64,000 bases of DNA from Amycolatopsis sp. MtRt-6 (GTDB lineage: Bacteria > Actinomycetota > Actinomycetes > Mycobacteriales > Pseudonocardiaceae), in the NCBI RefSeq assembly GCF_017308975.1, contig NZ_JADWPD010000043.1, forward strand, positions 27,540 through 91,539, in the 5' to 3' direction. A program made the translations under genes and the position numbers. Below the pieces are notes generated by a model that ran no database searches, had not been told where the DNA came from, and saw only the letters and a program-made list of their open reading frames with translations. Numbering within the stretch: position 1 is the stretch's first letter; each line of letters starts with the position of its first letter. Positions 16,624 to 24,826 of the stretch are shown in pieces.

Positions 16624-17847
16624 ATGATCCGGAACATGAAGGCCGGCCGCGTGACAGCGGCGGTCCTGGCCGCCGGGGCGGTGACGGCGCTGGCCGGAGC
16701 CCCCGCGCAGGCCGCCACCGCGCCCGCCGGCGCCCACTGGTCCGCCGATCTGTCCATTGTGGATGGCGACGACGTCAACGTCACCGGTGCGGGCGGTACG
16801 CTCACCCTGGCCGACGCCGCGTGGCACAGAACCGCCCGGGTGTTCGCCGGCAGCGAGGGCACCCTCGTCACCGCCGGGCACAAGCTGGGCTCGCCGGCCA
16901 ACCGCGTCAGCGCGGAACTGACCGCCGACACCCCCAAGGGCACTTCGATCGACGTCGACGTCCGCGGCCGGACCGGCGCGCACGACTGGACCGAGTGGAC
17001 GCCCGCCGGCACCACGCTGAAGAGCTCCGTGAGCGAGGTGCAGGTGCGGATCAGCCTGCACAGCACCACCGACGGTGTGCGGCCCGCGGTCAAGAACGTC
17101 GCGCTCAGCGCCGACAGCGCGCCGCAGGCCAACGCCGTGACCGCCGGGACCGAGCTGACCTACAAGGTCTACGGCACGCGCGAAGGCCTGACCGGCCGGA
17201 CCACCGCCAACGGCCACGTGATCACCGCCCGGGACCACTTCGTCGCGCTGCCCTCGGGCAAGTCGCTGTCCCCCAAGGGCACCGGCAACTACTCCGTGCG
17301 CGTCTGCCGCACCGACGGCAGCAAGTGCGAGTACGCGCCGGTGTGGGACGTCGGCCCGTGGAACGAGCAGGACGACTACTGGAACCCGGCTTCGGTGCGG
17401 ACCAAGTTCAAGGACCTGCCGCAGGGCCAGCCCGAGGCGTACGCCGCCTACTACAACGGCTACAACGGCGGCAAGAGCGGCCTCGGCTACAAGGTCGCGA
17501 ACCCGGCCGGCATCGACCTCGCCGACGGCGTCTTCTGGGACGGGCTCGGCATGTCCGACAACGGCAACGTGAACGTCACCTACCTGTGGACCGGCTCCGG
17601 CCCGACCGGTGTCGTCAGCACGGCGGGCGACCCGATGAACGTCCGGGCGAGCGCCAGCACCTCGGCCGCCGTCAAGGGCCTCGCGGCGAACTACGCCAAG
17701 GTGAACATCGAGTGCTACGTCGAGGGTGACACCGTCACCGGCAAGTTCGGCACGAGCAACATCTGGGACCGGATCGGCCCCGGGCACTACGTGTCGGACA
17801 CCTACCTGCAGACGGGTTCCGACCAGCCGGTCGCCCCGCACTGCTGA
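16624..17847 (+). CDS. Exported protein with C-terminal SH3-like domain
   Basis: 407 residues from ATG 16624, preceded by AGGAG. The signal peptide is cleaved near APAQAA. Residues about 35-165 are a beta-rich domain (LVTAGHKLGSPANRVSAEL, DWTEWTPAGTTL) like those in N-terminal parts of some actinobacterial amidases. Residues 170-320 form an unassigned globular domain with YNGYNGGKSGLGYK. Residues about 325-407 are an SH3-like domain (VVSTAGDPMNVRASAS, IWDRIGPGHYVSDTYLQT) that closely matches the protein at 11878. No catalytic motif was found. Probably a wall-associated protein. A hairpin terminator follows. Confidence 0.75.
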   Translation: MIRNMKAGRVTAAVLAAGAVTALAGAPAQAATAPAGAHWSADLSIVDGDDVNVTGAGGTLTLADAAWHRTARVFAGSEGTLVTAGHKLGSPANRVSAELTADTPKGTSIDVDVRGRTGAHDWTEWTPAGTTLKSSVSEVQVRISLHSTTDGVRPAVKNVALSADSAPQANAVTAGTELTYKVYGTREGLTGRTTANGHVITARDHFVALPSGKSLSPKGTGNYSVRVCRTDGSKCEYAPVWDVGPWNEQDDYWNPASVRTKFKDLPQGQPEAYAAYYNGYNGGKSGLGYKVANPAGIDLADGVFWDGLGMSDNGNVNVTYLWTGSGPTGVVSTAGDPMNVRASASTSAAVKGLAANYAKVNIECYVEGDTVTGKFGTSNIWDRIGPGHYVSDTYLQTGSDQPVAPHC

Positions 17848-17887
17848 AAATCGTCGCGTGGTTGACTGCCCTCACCCGCGACAATAG

Positions 17888-17918
17888 CGAAGGCCCGGTG
17901 TCCCCCGCCGGGCCTTCG
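17888..17918 (+). terminator. Hairpin terminator
   Basis: Perfect 11-bp stem CGAAGGCCCGG / CCGGGCCTTCG with a nine-base loop, 40 bases after the stop at 17847. Confidence 0.75.
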
Positions 17919-18056
17919 CCCATTTCCGCGGCGCTCCGCTCAGCGGCACACTTTTCACAACCGTGAACCCACTTCCGCCGGGTGTACAACAACCCGCCGA
18001 TTGTGCGAAAATTCCGGGCACTCTTCCGACCCCGGAATCACGGAACGGCGGACACT

Positions 18057-19289
18057 GTGAGCGTTTCCCGGAGAACCCTGCTGACCAGCGCGGCCGGTGC
18101 CGCGGTGGCGGTGGGCACCAGTACTTCCCCGGCCACCGCGGCCACTCCCGAAAATGTCGATGCGGCTTCGGCCACCCGGACGCTCCGCCAAGCGGCCGAT
18201 TACGCGGTGGCCAAGCTCCGCGCGGTGGCTCCCGGCGTGACCGCGTTTCCGGTCGGCACGAAGTTCGAGAAATGGACCTATTCGCAGAACGGCGACTGGG
18301 TCGGCGGATTCTGGCCCGGCCAGCTGTGGCTGGCCTGGCTGCACAGCGGCGAGGAACAATTCAAGGCCCTCGCGCTGGCTTCGGCCGAAAAACTCGCGCC
18401 GCGCCGGGACGACACGACCACGCACGACCTCGGCTTCCTCTTCTACCCCTCGTGGGTCACCGCCTGGCGGCTCACCGGCGACGAGAAGTGGCGGGCGGGC
18501 GCGGTGCAGGCCGCGTCGTCGCTGATCAAGCGCTACAACCCGGCGGGCCGGTTCATCCGCGCCTGGGGAGCGCTGTCCGACCCGAACAACGCCGGCCGCG
18601 TCATCATGGACACGATGATGAACCTCGACCTGCTCGCGTTCGCCAGCGCGCAGACGCAGGACCCGAAGTACCTCGAGATCGCCGTCGCGCACGCGAAGAC
18701 GGCGCAGCGGAACTTCCTGCGACCCGACGGGTCGTCGCCGCACGTGTTCGACTTCGACCCGGTGACGGGCGCGCCGATCGGGCCGAACACCGTCCAGGGC
18801 TACAGCCCCGCGTCGTGCTGGTCGCGCGGGCAGGCCTGGGGCCTCTACGGGTTCACGACGATGCACCGGCGCACCGGCGACGCGGAGTTCCTGACCACCG
18901 CCCGGCGGCTCGCGGACTTCGCGCTGTCGCGGCTGACGCCCGACAACGTGCCGGTCTGGGACTACCTGGCCCCGCAGGCACCCCACGACATCAAGGACGC
19001 GTCCGCGGGCGTGATCATGGCGTGCGGCCTGCTCGACCTGGCGGAGCTGACGCACCGCCCGCACTACCGGGACAGCGCGCTGCGGATCCTCACCGCGGTC
19101 TCCCGGACGTGCCTGACGACGAACTCCGCCCGCGCCGAGGCGAGCGTGGCCCGCTGCACCCGGCACCGGCCGGCCGAGGACGGCATCGAGGTGTCGCTGC
19201 CCTACGCCGACTACTACCTGCTGGAAGCGATCCTGCGGGTGCTCGACCGGCCCAAGGCCGACCGCGCGATCGACCTTTCGAGCGTCTAG
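18057..19289 (+). CDS. GH88 unsaturated glucuronyl hydrolase, Tat-exported
   Basis: 410 residues from GTG 18057, chosen because the protein then begins with a Tat signal (VSVSRRTLLTSAAG, cleavage near ATAAT). An ATG 75 bases upstream is also in frame. The (alpha/alpha)6 barrel has the UGL signatures HDLGFLFYPSW and IMDTMMNLDLL, which hold the two catalytic Asp residues, then SRGQAWGLYGF and KDASAGVIMACGLLDL. It cleaves the unsaturated uronate from oligosaccharides made by polysaccharide lyases. With GH105 at 6514 and GH28 at 7909 it forms a dispersed uronan-degrading set. Confidence 0.9.
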   Translation: MSVSRRTLLTSAAGAAVAVGTSTSPATAATPENVDAASATRTLRQAADYAVAKLRAVAPGVTAFPVGTKFEKWTYSQNGDWVGGFWPGQLWLAWLHSGEEQFKALALASAEKLAPRRDDTTTHDLGFLFYPSWVTAWRLTGDEKWRAGAVQAASSLIKRYNPAGRFIRAWGALSDPNNAGRVIMDTMMNLDLLAFASAQTQDPKYLEIAVAHAKTAQRNFLRPDGSSPHVFDFDPVTGAPIGPNTVQGYSPASCWSRGQAWGLYGFTTMHRRTGDAEFLTTARRLADFALSRLTPDNVPVWDYLAPQAPHDIKDASAGVIMACGLLDLAELTHRPHYRDSALRILTAVSRTCLTTNSARAEASVARCTRHRPAEDGIEVSLPYADYYLLEAILRVLDRPKADRAIDLSSV

Positions 19290-19353
19290 CGCCGTCCGGT
19301 TCGGTGCGCGCGCACCTCGGCGTGGCCGAGCGCCGTGCCGAGCACCCACCCCA

Positions 19354-19440
19354 AGCGCCCCAATGTGGCCTTGGTTGCGTTGAACGCACCCAATGTGGCC
19401 TTCGGTGCGTTCAACGCACCGAAGGCCACATTGGGGCGCT
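19354..19440. repeat. 87-bp modular palindromic repeat (two-unit form)
   Basis: It begins AGCGCCCCAATGTGGCCTT and ends with the reverse complement AAGGCCACATTGGGGCGCT. Inside, two 30-base modules start with CAATGTGGCCTT. The second module plus the closing arm forms a 22-bp perfect hairpin, 19390-19411 against 19413-19434. The copy at 37616-37672 lacks exactly one 30-base module and is otherwise identical. It sits downstream of the GH88 gene. No protein-coding potential is evident; it looks like a REP-type element of this lineage. Confidence 0.85.
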
Positions 19441-19543
19441 AGCCTGTCACCACTCTCCGTAACCAACCGCGGCCGACCAGGGCATCCACCTCCGGCACCC
19501 CTCGCAGCAGAACTCACTTCCGTAACCCTTTGCGCACATCCCG

Positions 19544-19572
19544 TTGACCACAGTTACCCGGGGCCCTACGTT
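19544..19572 (+). promoter_or_regulatory. Sigma70-type promoter for the binding-protein gene
   Basis: TTGACC (19544-19549), 17-base spacer, TACGTT (19567-19572), upstream of the lipoprotein gene at 19629. The rest of the 19290-19628 gap is the palindromic repeat and unremarkable sequence. Confidence 0.55.
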
Positions 19573-19628
19573 CGCCCTTGGTCTTCACCGTGCGCAGACC
19601 GATCGAAAGTCCTGAGGAATGGGTGGGA

Positions 19629-20645
19629 ATGCGAGGGCCGACGAAGACCTTCCGGCTGGTCGCGGCGTTGCCGCTGGTGGCGGCGCTCGCGCTCGGAGGC
19701 TGCTCGGACCAGCTGGGCAGCACGCCCGCGCCGGCGCCGACCCGGATCGAGTTCGTGCCCAAGGTGCGCGGCATCCCCTACTTCGACGCGATGCACAACG
19801 GCGGGCTCGAAGCGGCGAAACAGCTAGGCGTCGCGTGGCACACGACCGGACCGCTGACCGTCGACCCGGCCGCGCAGGTGACGATCATGCGCGACCTCAT
19901 CGCGAAGAAGGTCGACGTCATCGTGGTGGCGCCGAACGACCCGGCCGCGCTCGCCGGCGTGATCGCCGAGGCGCGGGCCACGGGCATCCACGTGCTCACC
20001 TCGGACACCGACGCGCCGGGCACGCAGCGCGAGGTGTTCGTCAACCAGGCCAGCGCGCAGGGCATCGGCACCGCGCTCGTCGACGCGCTGATGGCGAAGA
20101 CCGGCGGCACCGGCCAGTACGCGATCGTCTCCTGTGGCCCGGCCGCGGCGAACCTCAACGCGTGGATCGCGGTCCAGAAGGAGTACGCGGCCGCGCGCTA
20201 CCCGAAGGCCGAGCTCGTCGAGACCGTGTACGCGGGTGAAGACGAGGAAACCGCGACCGCCCTCGCCAAGCAGCTCATGGCCCGCCACCCCGGCCTGACC
20301 GGCCTGATCGGCGAGTGCACGACGTCCGCGCCCGGCGTCGCCAAGGCCGTCGGCGACGAGCAGAAGATCGGCCGGGTGTTCACCGTCGGCGTCGGGACGC
20401 CGCAGGCCATCAAGCCGTTCCTGCTCGACGGCTCCTGCTCGCAGTCGGTGCTGTGGAACGTCGAGTCGCTCGGCTACCTGACCGCGTGGACGGCGAAGCA
20501 GGTCGCCGACGGCAAGCCGCTGCAGGCCGTCAACAAGGTGAGCCTGGAGCTGCCGTCGGTGAAGTACGACGCGGCCACGAAGACCGTCCTGCTGGGCGAC
20601 CCCCTGCTCATCACCGCCGACAACGTCGACCAGTTCAAGTACTGA
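19629..20645 (+). CDS. Rhamnose/AI-2-type ABC sugar-binding lipoprotein (orphan)
   Basis: 338 residues from ATG 19629, preceded by GGTGGGA. The lipobox ALGGC at about residue 25 marks a lipid-anchored extracellular protein. The fold is periplasmic-binding class 1: FVPKVRGIPYFDAMHNGG at the start, the DVIVVAPNDPAALAGVI segment, LTSDTDAPGTQREVFVNQ, and a late GEDEETATALAKQL. This wording is closest to rhamnose-binding (RhaS-like) proteins. No ATPase or permease gene adjoins it, so it either serves a distant transporter or works as a scavenging or signalling receptor. It has its own promoter. Confidence 0.82.
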   Translation: MRGPTKTFRLVAALPLVAALALGGCSDQLGSTPAPAPTRIEFVPKVRGIPYFDAMHNGGLEAAKQLGVAWHTTGPLTVDPAAQVTIMRDLIAKKVDVIVVAPNDPAALAGVIAEARATGIHVLTSDTDAPGTQREVFVNQASAQGIGTALVDALMAKTGGTGQYAIVSCGPAAANLNAWIAVQKEYAAARYPKAELVETVYAGEDEETATALAKQLMARHPGLTGLIGECTTSAPGVAKAVGDEQKIGRVFTVGVGTPQAIKPFLLDGSCSQSVLWNVESLGYLTAWTAKQVADGKPLQAVNKVSLELPSVKYDAATKTVLLGDPLLITADNVDQFKY

Positions 20646-20648
20646 CGC

Positions 20649-21989
20649 TCACCGGTGCCGTCGCCGGTGAGCGACCGCCGCGCCCCCGCCGAGCACGAGC
20701 AGCAGCGCCGCGAGTCCCCAGCGGCGTTTCTCCTCGGTCCGCCGTCCGGCGTCCTGGGCCACCGGCTCGGGCTCCTTCTCCGGACGCGCGCGCGGCGTCG
20801 TCGGCGGCGGAGCGGGCGGGGCCGAGGTGGGCGGCGTCGGCGTGACCACCGGCGCAGGCGTGGGCCGGGGTGCCGGGGACGGCGGCACGACGACGGGCTG
20901 CTGCTCCACCGGCGGTGGCGGCGGGGACGGCTCCGGTGCCGGGGGAGCCGGCGGCTGTTCGGTCCGGGGCGGTGGGGGCGGCTGGGGCGGCGACGACTGG
21001 CCAGGCGGCGTCGACGGCGGGGGCGAAGACTGGCCCGGCGGCGTCCAGGGCGGGGGCGAAGACTGGCCCGGCGGCGTCCAGGGCGGGGGCGAAGACTGGC
21101 CCGGCGGCGTCCAGGGCGGCGGCGACAGCGACGGCGGCTCGGTGACGCACCCGGCCGCGTCGCCGCTCGCCAGGGCCGGCCCGCTCACGACTTCGGCGGC
21201 CTGGCCCGAACCGTCGCGCGGCAGGCGGTAGGTGACACTGCGCCGCCCTTCGCGGTTGGCGGTGGCGTAGATCGTGCCGGGGGCGAGCACCACCGACCCG
21301 TACGCGCCGCCCTCGGGGAACCGCAACCCGGGCACCACCGCGACCTCGCCGCTCGACGGGTCGAGCGTGACCACCGAACCGGCGCCGCGCGAGGTCGCCG
21401 AGACGCCGTAGAGGAGCCCGTCCGCCGGGTCGAAGGCGAAGTCGTCGACGCCGACGGCGAGCGACACCGGCCGCAGCGCCGTCCGGTGCACCACCCGCCC
21501 GTAGTCCCGGCTCGCCCGCTCGATGTCCACTGTGTACAGATCGCTGCCCTGGCGCACGTACCAGCGGTCGCCGTCGACCGCGCCCGCGGTGGCGCCGGTG
21601 GCCGGGCTCCACACCGGACTCCGCGGCCCCGCCCGGCCGAGCACGCCCAGGTCGGTGACCGTGCCGCCGGCGTCGATCCGCACCGCGTGCGCGCCGTGGT
21701 ACCGGCCGGTGCGAGTGCCGTCGGCGACGCCGTAGACCACGTCCTGCGCGGCGGAGTAACCCAGCGCGTTGAGCCGGTACCCGGCCCGGGTCACCCGCTG
21801 GGTGACGCCGCCGGGCAGCGTCAGCAGCCGCAACGTCGTCGGCGCGCCTTCGCGTTCGTTCTCCGCCTGCAGGACCGTGCAGCCGCCGGGCTCCCGCGCC
21901 TCCGCGAGGCCGCCCGTCACCGCCGGCAGCGCCGAAACCGCCACGGCCGCACCGGCCACCGCCGCCCAGCGGAGCCGCGTGCCGGTCAA
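20649..21989 (-). CDS. Exported proline-rich wall-type protein with N-terminal beta domain and C-terminal membrane anchor
   Basis: 446 residues from TTG 21989, which overlaps the upstream stop (TTGA), so translation is coupled. The signal peptide is near residues 1-30. Residues about 35-290 are a beta-propeller-like domain (LNALGYSAAQDVVYGVAD, DDFAFDPADGLLYGVS), resembling the DUF6923 family as I recall it. Residues about 300-410 are almost pure Pro/Ser/Thr/Gln, including nearly four copies of an 11-residue unit PPWTPPGQSSP. The protein ends with a hydrophobic helix and RRRHR, which looks like a wall-sorting tail but lacks LPXTG. It likely spans the wall outward from the membrane. Encoded with a DUF4239 membrane protein. 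Confidence 0.75.
   Translation of the reverse strand: MTGTRLRWAAVAGAAVAVSALPAVTGGLAEAREPGGCTVLQAENEREGAPTTLRLLTLPGGVTQRVTRAGYRLNALGYSAAQDVVYGVADGTRTGRYHGAHAVRIDAGGTVTDLGVLGRAGPRSPVWSPATGATAGAVDGDRWYVRQGSDLYTVDIERASRDYGRVVHRTALRPVSLAVGVDDFAFDPADGLLYGVSATSRGAGSVVTLDPSSGEVAVVPGLRFPEGGAYGSVVLAPGTIYATANREGRRSVTYRLPRDGSGQAAEVVSGPALASGDAAGCVTEPPSLSPPPWTPPGQSSPPPWTPPGQSSPPPWTPPGQSSPPPSTPPGQSSPPQPPPPPRTEQPPAPPAPEPSPPPPPVEQQPVVVPPSPAPRPTPAPVVTPTPPTSAPPAPPPTTPRARPEKEPEPVAQDAGRRTEEKRRWGLAALLLVLGGGAAVAHRRRHR
20998..21129. repeat. 33-bp tandem repeat within the proline-rich gene
   Basis: Four units of 33 bases (starts at 20998, 21031, 21064, 21097) with core GGGCGAAGACTGGCCCGGCG. The second and third are nearly identical and the outer two diverge. 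The period is a multiple of three, so copy-number change keeps the frame and alters the length of the proline-rich stalk. Confidence 0.85.
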
Positions 21990-22753
21990 GCCAGCCTGGC
22001 CAGCGCCGCGGTGAACGCCTCGGGCGGCACGCTGACCCCGCCGCTGAACGGGTTCTGCAGCTGGTGGATCGCGAACAGCAGCAACGTGATCGTGCCGGCC
22101 AGCGTGGACACGATGATGACGTGCGCGGCCGGCCGGGTGCCGCCGAAGAGGTTGGGCAGCAGCAGCGCGGTGATCAGGCTGCCGAGGATCAGCGCGAACC
22201 AGACGACCGCGCCGACCCCGCCCGCGCCGGAGTGGCCGAGCCGCTGCTGCCGGGCCTGGTAGACCGACCAGAGCTGGTCGCTCGCCTCGGTCTTGCGGTC
22301 CAGCTGCCAGTCGTTCTCGGTCGGCGCCTCCGCCACCGCCCGGCGCATCTGGTCCAGCTGCGTCGCGCCCGTCGTGGGCACCTCGCCGCCGTCGGCCAGA
22401 CGTGGCCACTCCTGTTCCTCGACCGTGCGCGCGTAGGCCGCCGCGAGGCGGTGGACGCGGTCCCGTGCCGGCTCCGGCAACGCGTCGGCCGCCCAGCTGG
22501 CCGCGACCAGGCTGTCGGCCTCGGTCTGCGCGGTCTGGCTCACCGTGCCCACCTCGTCGTACAGCGAGATGAGCACGAACGCGACCAGGACCGCGTGCAG
22601 CCCGCCGACGATGGTGAACACCTGGCCGGCCGCGTCGTTGTTGCCGGGCCTGCCCTCGTCCTCCCGGCCCGCCCGGCGGACGAGGTAGGCGATCACGCCG
22701 CCGGCGCAGGCCGCCCCGGCCACCCAGAGACTGCCGGCCACGAAGATGTTCAT
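21986..22753 (-). CDS. DUF4239 (bestrophin-like) membrane protein
   Basis: 255 residues from ATG 22753 (MNIFVAGSLWVAG), with AAAGGA upstream. Hydrophobic segments lie at about residues 3-24, 50-75, 185-205 and 210-235. The middle helical part has DSLVAASWAADALPEPARDRVHRL, typical of DUF4239, a family sometimes compared with bestrophin channels. Molecular role is unknown. Its stop overlaps the TTG start of the proline-rich protein, so the two probably act together at the envelope. The gap 22754-23228 to the encapsulin operon holds no gene I can support, and I saw no convincing promoter boxes in it. Confidence 0.78.
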   Translation of the reverse strand: MNIFVAGSLWVAGAACAGGVIAYLVRRAGREDEGRPGNNDAAGQVFTIVGGLHAVLVAFVLISLYDEVGTVSQTAQTEADSLVAASWAADALPEPARDRVHRLAAAYARTVEEQEWPRLADGGEVPTTGATQLDQMRRAVAEAPTENDWQLDRKTEASDQLWSVYQARQQRLGHSGAGGVGAVVWFALILGSLITALLLPNLFGGTRPAAHVIIVSTLAGTITLLLFAIHQLQNPFSGGVSVPPEAFTAALARLA

Positions 22754-23228
22754 CCGGGTCCTTTCGCCCGCGAAGCGCGGGAAGCCTGCCCGGCGCATTC
22801 CACGACCGGGACCGCTCAAGTTAGCCATCCATTTCCGGTCGGACAACCGAAACTGCGGAATTCATCCGAGTGGCCGCAAAAGGTCACGACAATCGCCGGT
22901 TCGGCGCAGTTTTCCCGGGTCGCGACCGGCGCGCTCACACCCCACGGCAACCACGGACGACGCCGCCGAGCAGGGAATCTCACGACCGGGTGACGCCCGG
23001 AAACAGGCCGTGACCACCCGCTTCGGTCGTCACCGGAAAATGATCAAGCGCCGCCCCTGGCGATTAACCCGGTGACCCGATCGTGGCATTGTGTGGCGAG
23101 GTCCGGTTGCTATGTTGATTTCGCGGCGCCGGCGAAACAGCGCGCATATCAGGCAAAAATCAGATCATGACCGGCGTGTCCGCTGGGGCGGGCGCGTGCC
23201 GAACGCGAATGATTGGGTGGTTCTCGCT

Positions 23229-24644
23229 GTGACTGTCACCGACCCGGTGGATTCCGTAGACGCGGGTGAGCAGGCGCCGTCGAGCCTGAGTCGGGCGGCG
23301 GCCCGGACGCTGGCGACGACGACGAAGTCGGTTCCGCAGATGCAGGGCATCTCCTCGCGGTGGCTGCTGAAGGTGCTGCCGTGGGTCGAGGTCTCCGGTG
23401 GCGCGTACCGGGTCAACCGCCGGCTTTCCTACGCCGTCGGCGACGGCCGGGTCACCTTCAGCACCACCGGCGCCGAGGTCAGGGTCATCCCGCCCGAGCT
23501 GGGCGAGCTCGCCCCGCTGCGCGGCTTCGACGACGAAGAGGTCCTCGCCGAGCTGGCCGGCCGGTTCACCCAGCACGAGTACGAGCCCGGCGACGCGCTG
23601 GTGGAGTTCGGCTCCCAGGCCGACCAGGTGTTCCTCCTCGCCCACGGCAAGATCACGAAGATCGGCACCGGCGCCTACGGCGACCAGGTCGTGCTGGGCA
23701 CCCTGGCCGACGGCGACCACTTCGGGGAGACCGCGCTGGTCAGCGGGGACGGGATCTGGGAGTTCACCGCCAAGGCCGTCACCGCCTGCACCGTGCTGAC
23801 CCTGCCGCGCAGCGCGTTCGAAGACGTTCTCTCCCGCTCCGAAGCCCTCCAGGCCCACCTCGACGGCTACCTGGCTCTCGGCGCCGCGGCCCGCAACGAC
23901 CACGGCGAAGCCGAGATCTCCCTCGCCTCCGGCCACGACGGCGAGCCGGTCCTGCCCGGCACCTTCGTCGACTACGAAGCCCGCCCCCGTGAGTACGAGC
24001 TCTCCGTCGCCCAGACCGTGCTGCGCGTCCACTCGCGGGTGGCCGACCTCTACAACCAGCCGATGAACCAGATCGAGCAGCAGCTGCGGCTCACCGTGGA
24101 AGCCCTGCGGGAACGCCAGGAGCACGAGCTGGTCAACAACACCGACTTCGGGCTGCTGCACAACGCCGACTTCGCCCAGCGCATCCCGACCCGCACCGGC
24201 CCGCCGACCCCGGACGACTTCGACGAGCTGCTCACCCTCGTCTGGAAGGACCCGGGCTTCTTCCTCGCCCACCCCAAGACCATCGCCGCGTTCGGCCGCG
24301 AATGCACCAAGGCCGGCGTCTACCCCGGCAGCGTCGACCTCGGCGGCCACCAGGTCCCCGCCTGGCGGGGCGTGCCGATCCTGCCCTGCAACAAGATCCC
24401 CGTCACCGAAACGCGGACCAGCTCCGTCCTGCTCATGCGCACCGGCGAAGAAGCACAGGGCGTGGTCGGCCTGCACCAGACCGGGCTGCCCGACGAGTAC
24501 CAGCCGGGGCTCAACGTGCGGTTCATGGGCATCAGCGAGCAGGCCATCATCTCCTACCTCGTCTCCGCCTACTACTCGGCCGCGGTGCTCGTGCCCGACG
24601 CGCTGGCGGTGCTGGAAAGCGCCGAGCTCGGCCGGGAGGGGTGA
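23229..24644 (+). CDS. Family 2B encapsulin shell protein, subunit 1
   Basis: 471 residues from GTG 23229 (VTVTDPVDS). This start matches the N-terminus of the second shell gene (VTVTEETTS); the longer frame upstream has no homologous counterpart. Residues about 40-95 and 205-471 form the HK97-type shell fold of family 2 encapsulins (TTTKSVPQMQGISSRWLL, RVADLYNQPMNQIEQQLRL, NNTDFGLLHNADF, LPDEYQPGLNVRF). Inserted at about 99-195 is a cyclic-nucleotide-binding-like domain (DGDHFGETALVSG), the mark of subfamily 2B. Often misnamed Crp/Fnr regulator, but there is no HTH. It builds a protein nanocompartment, probably mixed with the subunit at 24823, around a terpenoid enzyme. Confidence 0.88.
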   Translation: MTVTDPVDSVDAGEQAPSSLSRAAARTLATTTKSVPQMQGISSRWLLKVLPWVEVSGGAYRVNRRLSYAVGDGRVTFSTTGAEVRVIPPELGELAPLRGFDDEEVLAELAGRFTQHEYEPGDALVEFGSQADQVFLLAHGKITKIGTGAYGDQVVLGTLADGDHFGETALVSGDGIWEFTAKAVTACTVLTLPRSAFEDVLSRSEALQAHLDGYLALGAAARNDHGEAEISLASGHDGEPVLPGTFVDYEARPREYELSVAQTVLRVHSRVADLYNQPMNQIEQQLRLTVEALRERQEHELVNNTDFGLLHNADFAQRIPTRTGPPTPDDFDELLTLVWKDPGFFLAHPKTIAAFGRECTKAGVYPGSVDLGGHQVPAWRGVPILPCNKIPVTETRTSSVLLMRTGEEAQGVVGLHQTGLPDEYQPGLNVRFMGISEQAIISYLVSAYYSAAVLVPDALAVLESAELGREG

Positions 24645-24826
24645 TGCCCGAGCCGGTCACCCCGCCCCGCAAGCCGGACGTCGAACCGCCGCGGCCCGGG
24701 ACCGGCCTGCCCGCGTCGGCCTTCGGGCCGACCGGGCTCGGCACGGCCGCCGCGCGGATCGTCCCGCGTAGCGGCGGCACCCGCCCGCCCGCAGCACCCG
24801 AACCCGATCGGCGCGTGAAACCGTGA
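24644..24826 (+). CDS. 60-residue disordered proline-rich protein with encapsulin cargo-loading-like motif
   Basis: The ATG at 24644 overlaps the shell-1 stop (TGATG) and its own stop overlaps the shell-2 start (GTGA), so it is translationally coupled on both sides. That is strong evidence that it is expressed. Composition is dominated by Pro, Gly, Ala and Arg, with no predicted fold. Its middle reads GLPASAFGPTGLGTAAARI. From memory, the GPTGLGT-type motif is typical of the disordered N-terminal cargo-loading region of 2-methylisoborneol synthases packaged by family 2B shells. Here it stands alone, without an enzyme domain. It may be an adaptor, a shell-lining peptide, or the remnant of a lost terpene cyclase. 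Confidence 0.7.
   Translation: MPEPVTPPRKPDVEPPRPGTGLPASAFGPTGLGTAAARIVPRSGGTRPPAAPEPDRRVKP

Noticed and set aside
20998..21129. 33-bp direct repeats as a possible CRISPR array
   Set aside because: Units are contiguous with no unique spacers, are in frame in a proline-rich coding region, and no cas genes are present.
20649..22409. Single 586-codon minus-strand protein spanning the proline-rich gene and part of the DUF4239 gene
   Set aside because: The first 140 codons are out of frame with DUF4239, which is clearly real there; the frame becomes protein-like only from the TTG at 21989.
23091..24644. Crp/Fnr-type transcription factor call for the encapsulin gene
   Set aside because: A cyclic-nucleotide-like domain is present, but there is no HTH, and the flanking sequence matches the shell protein family shared by both genes.
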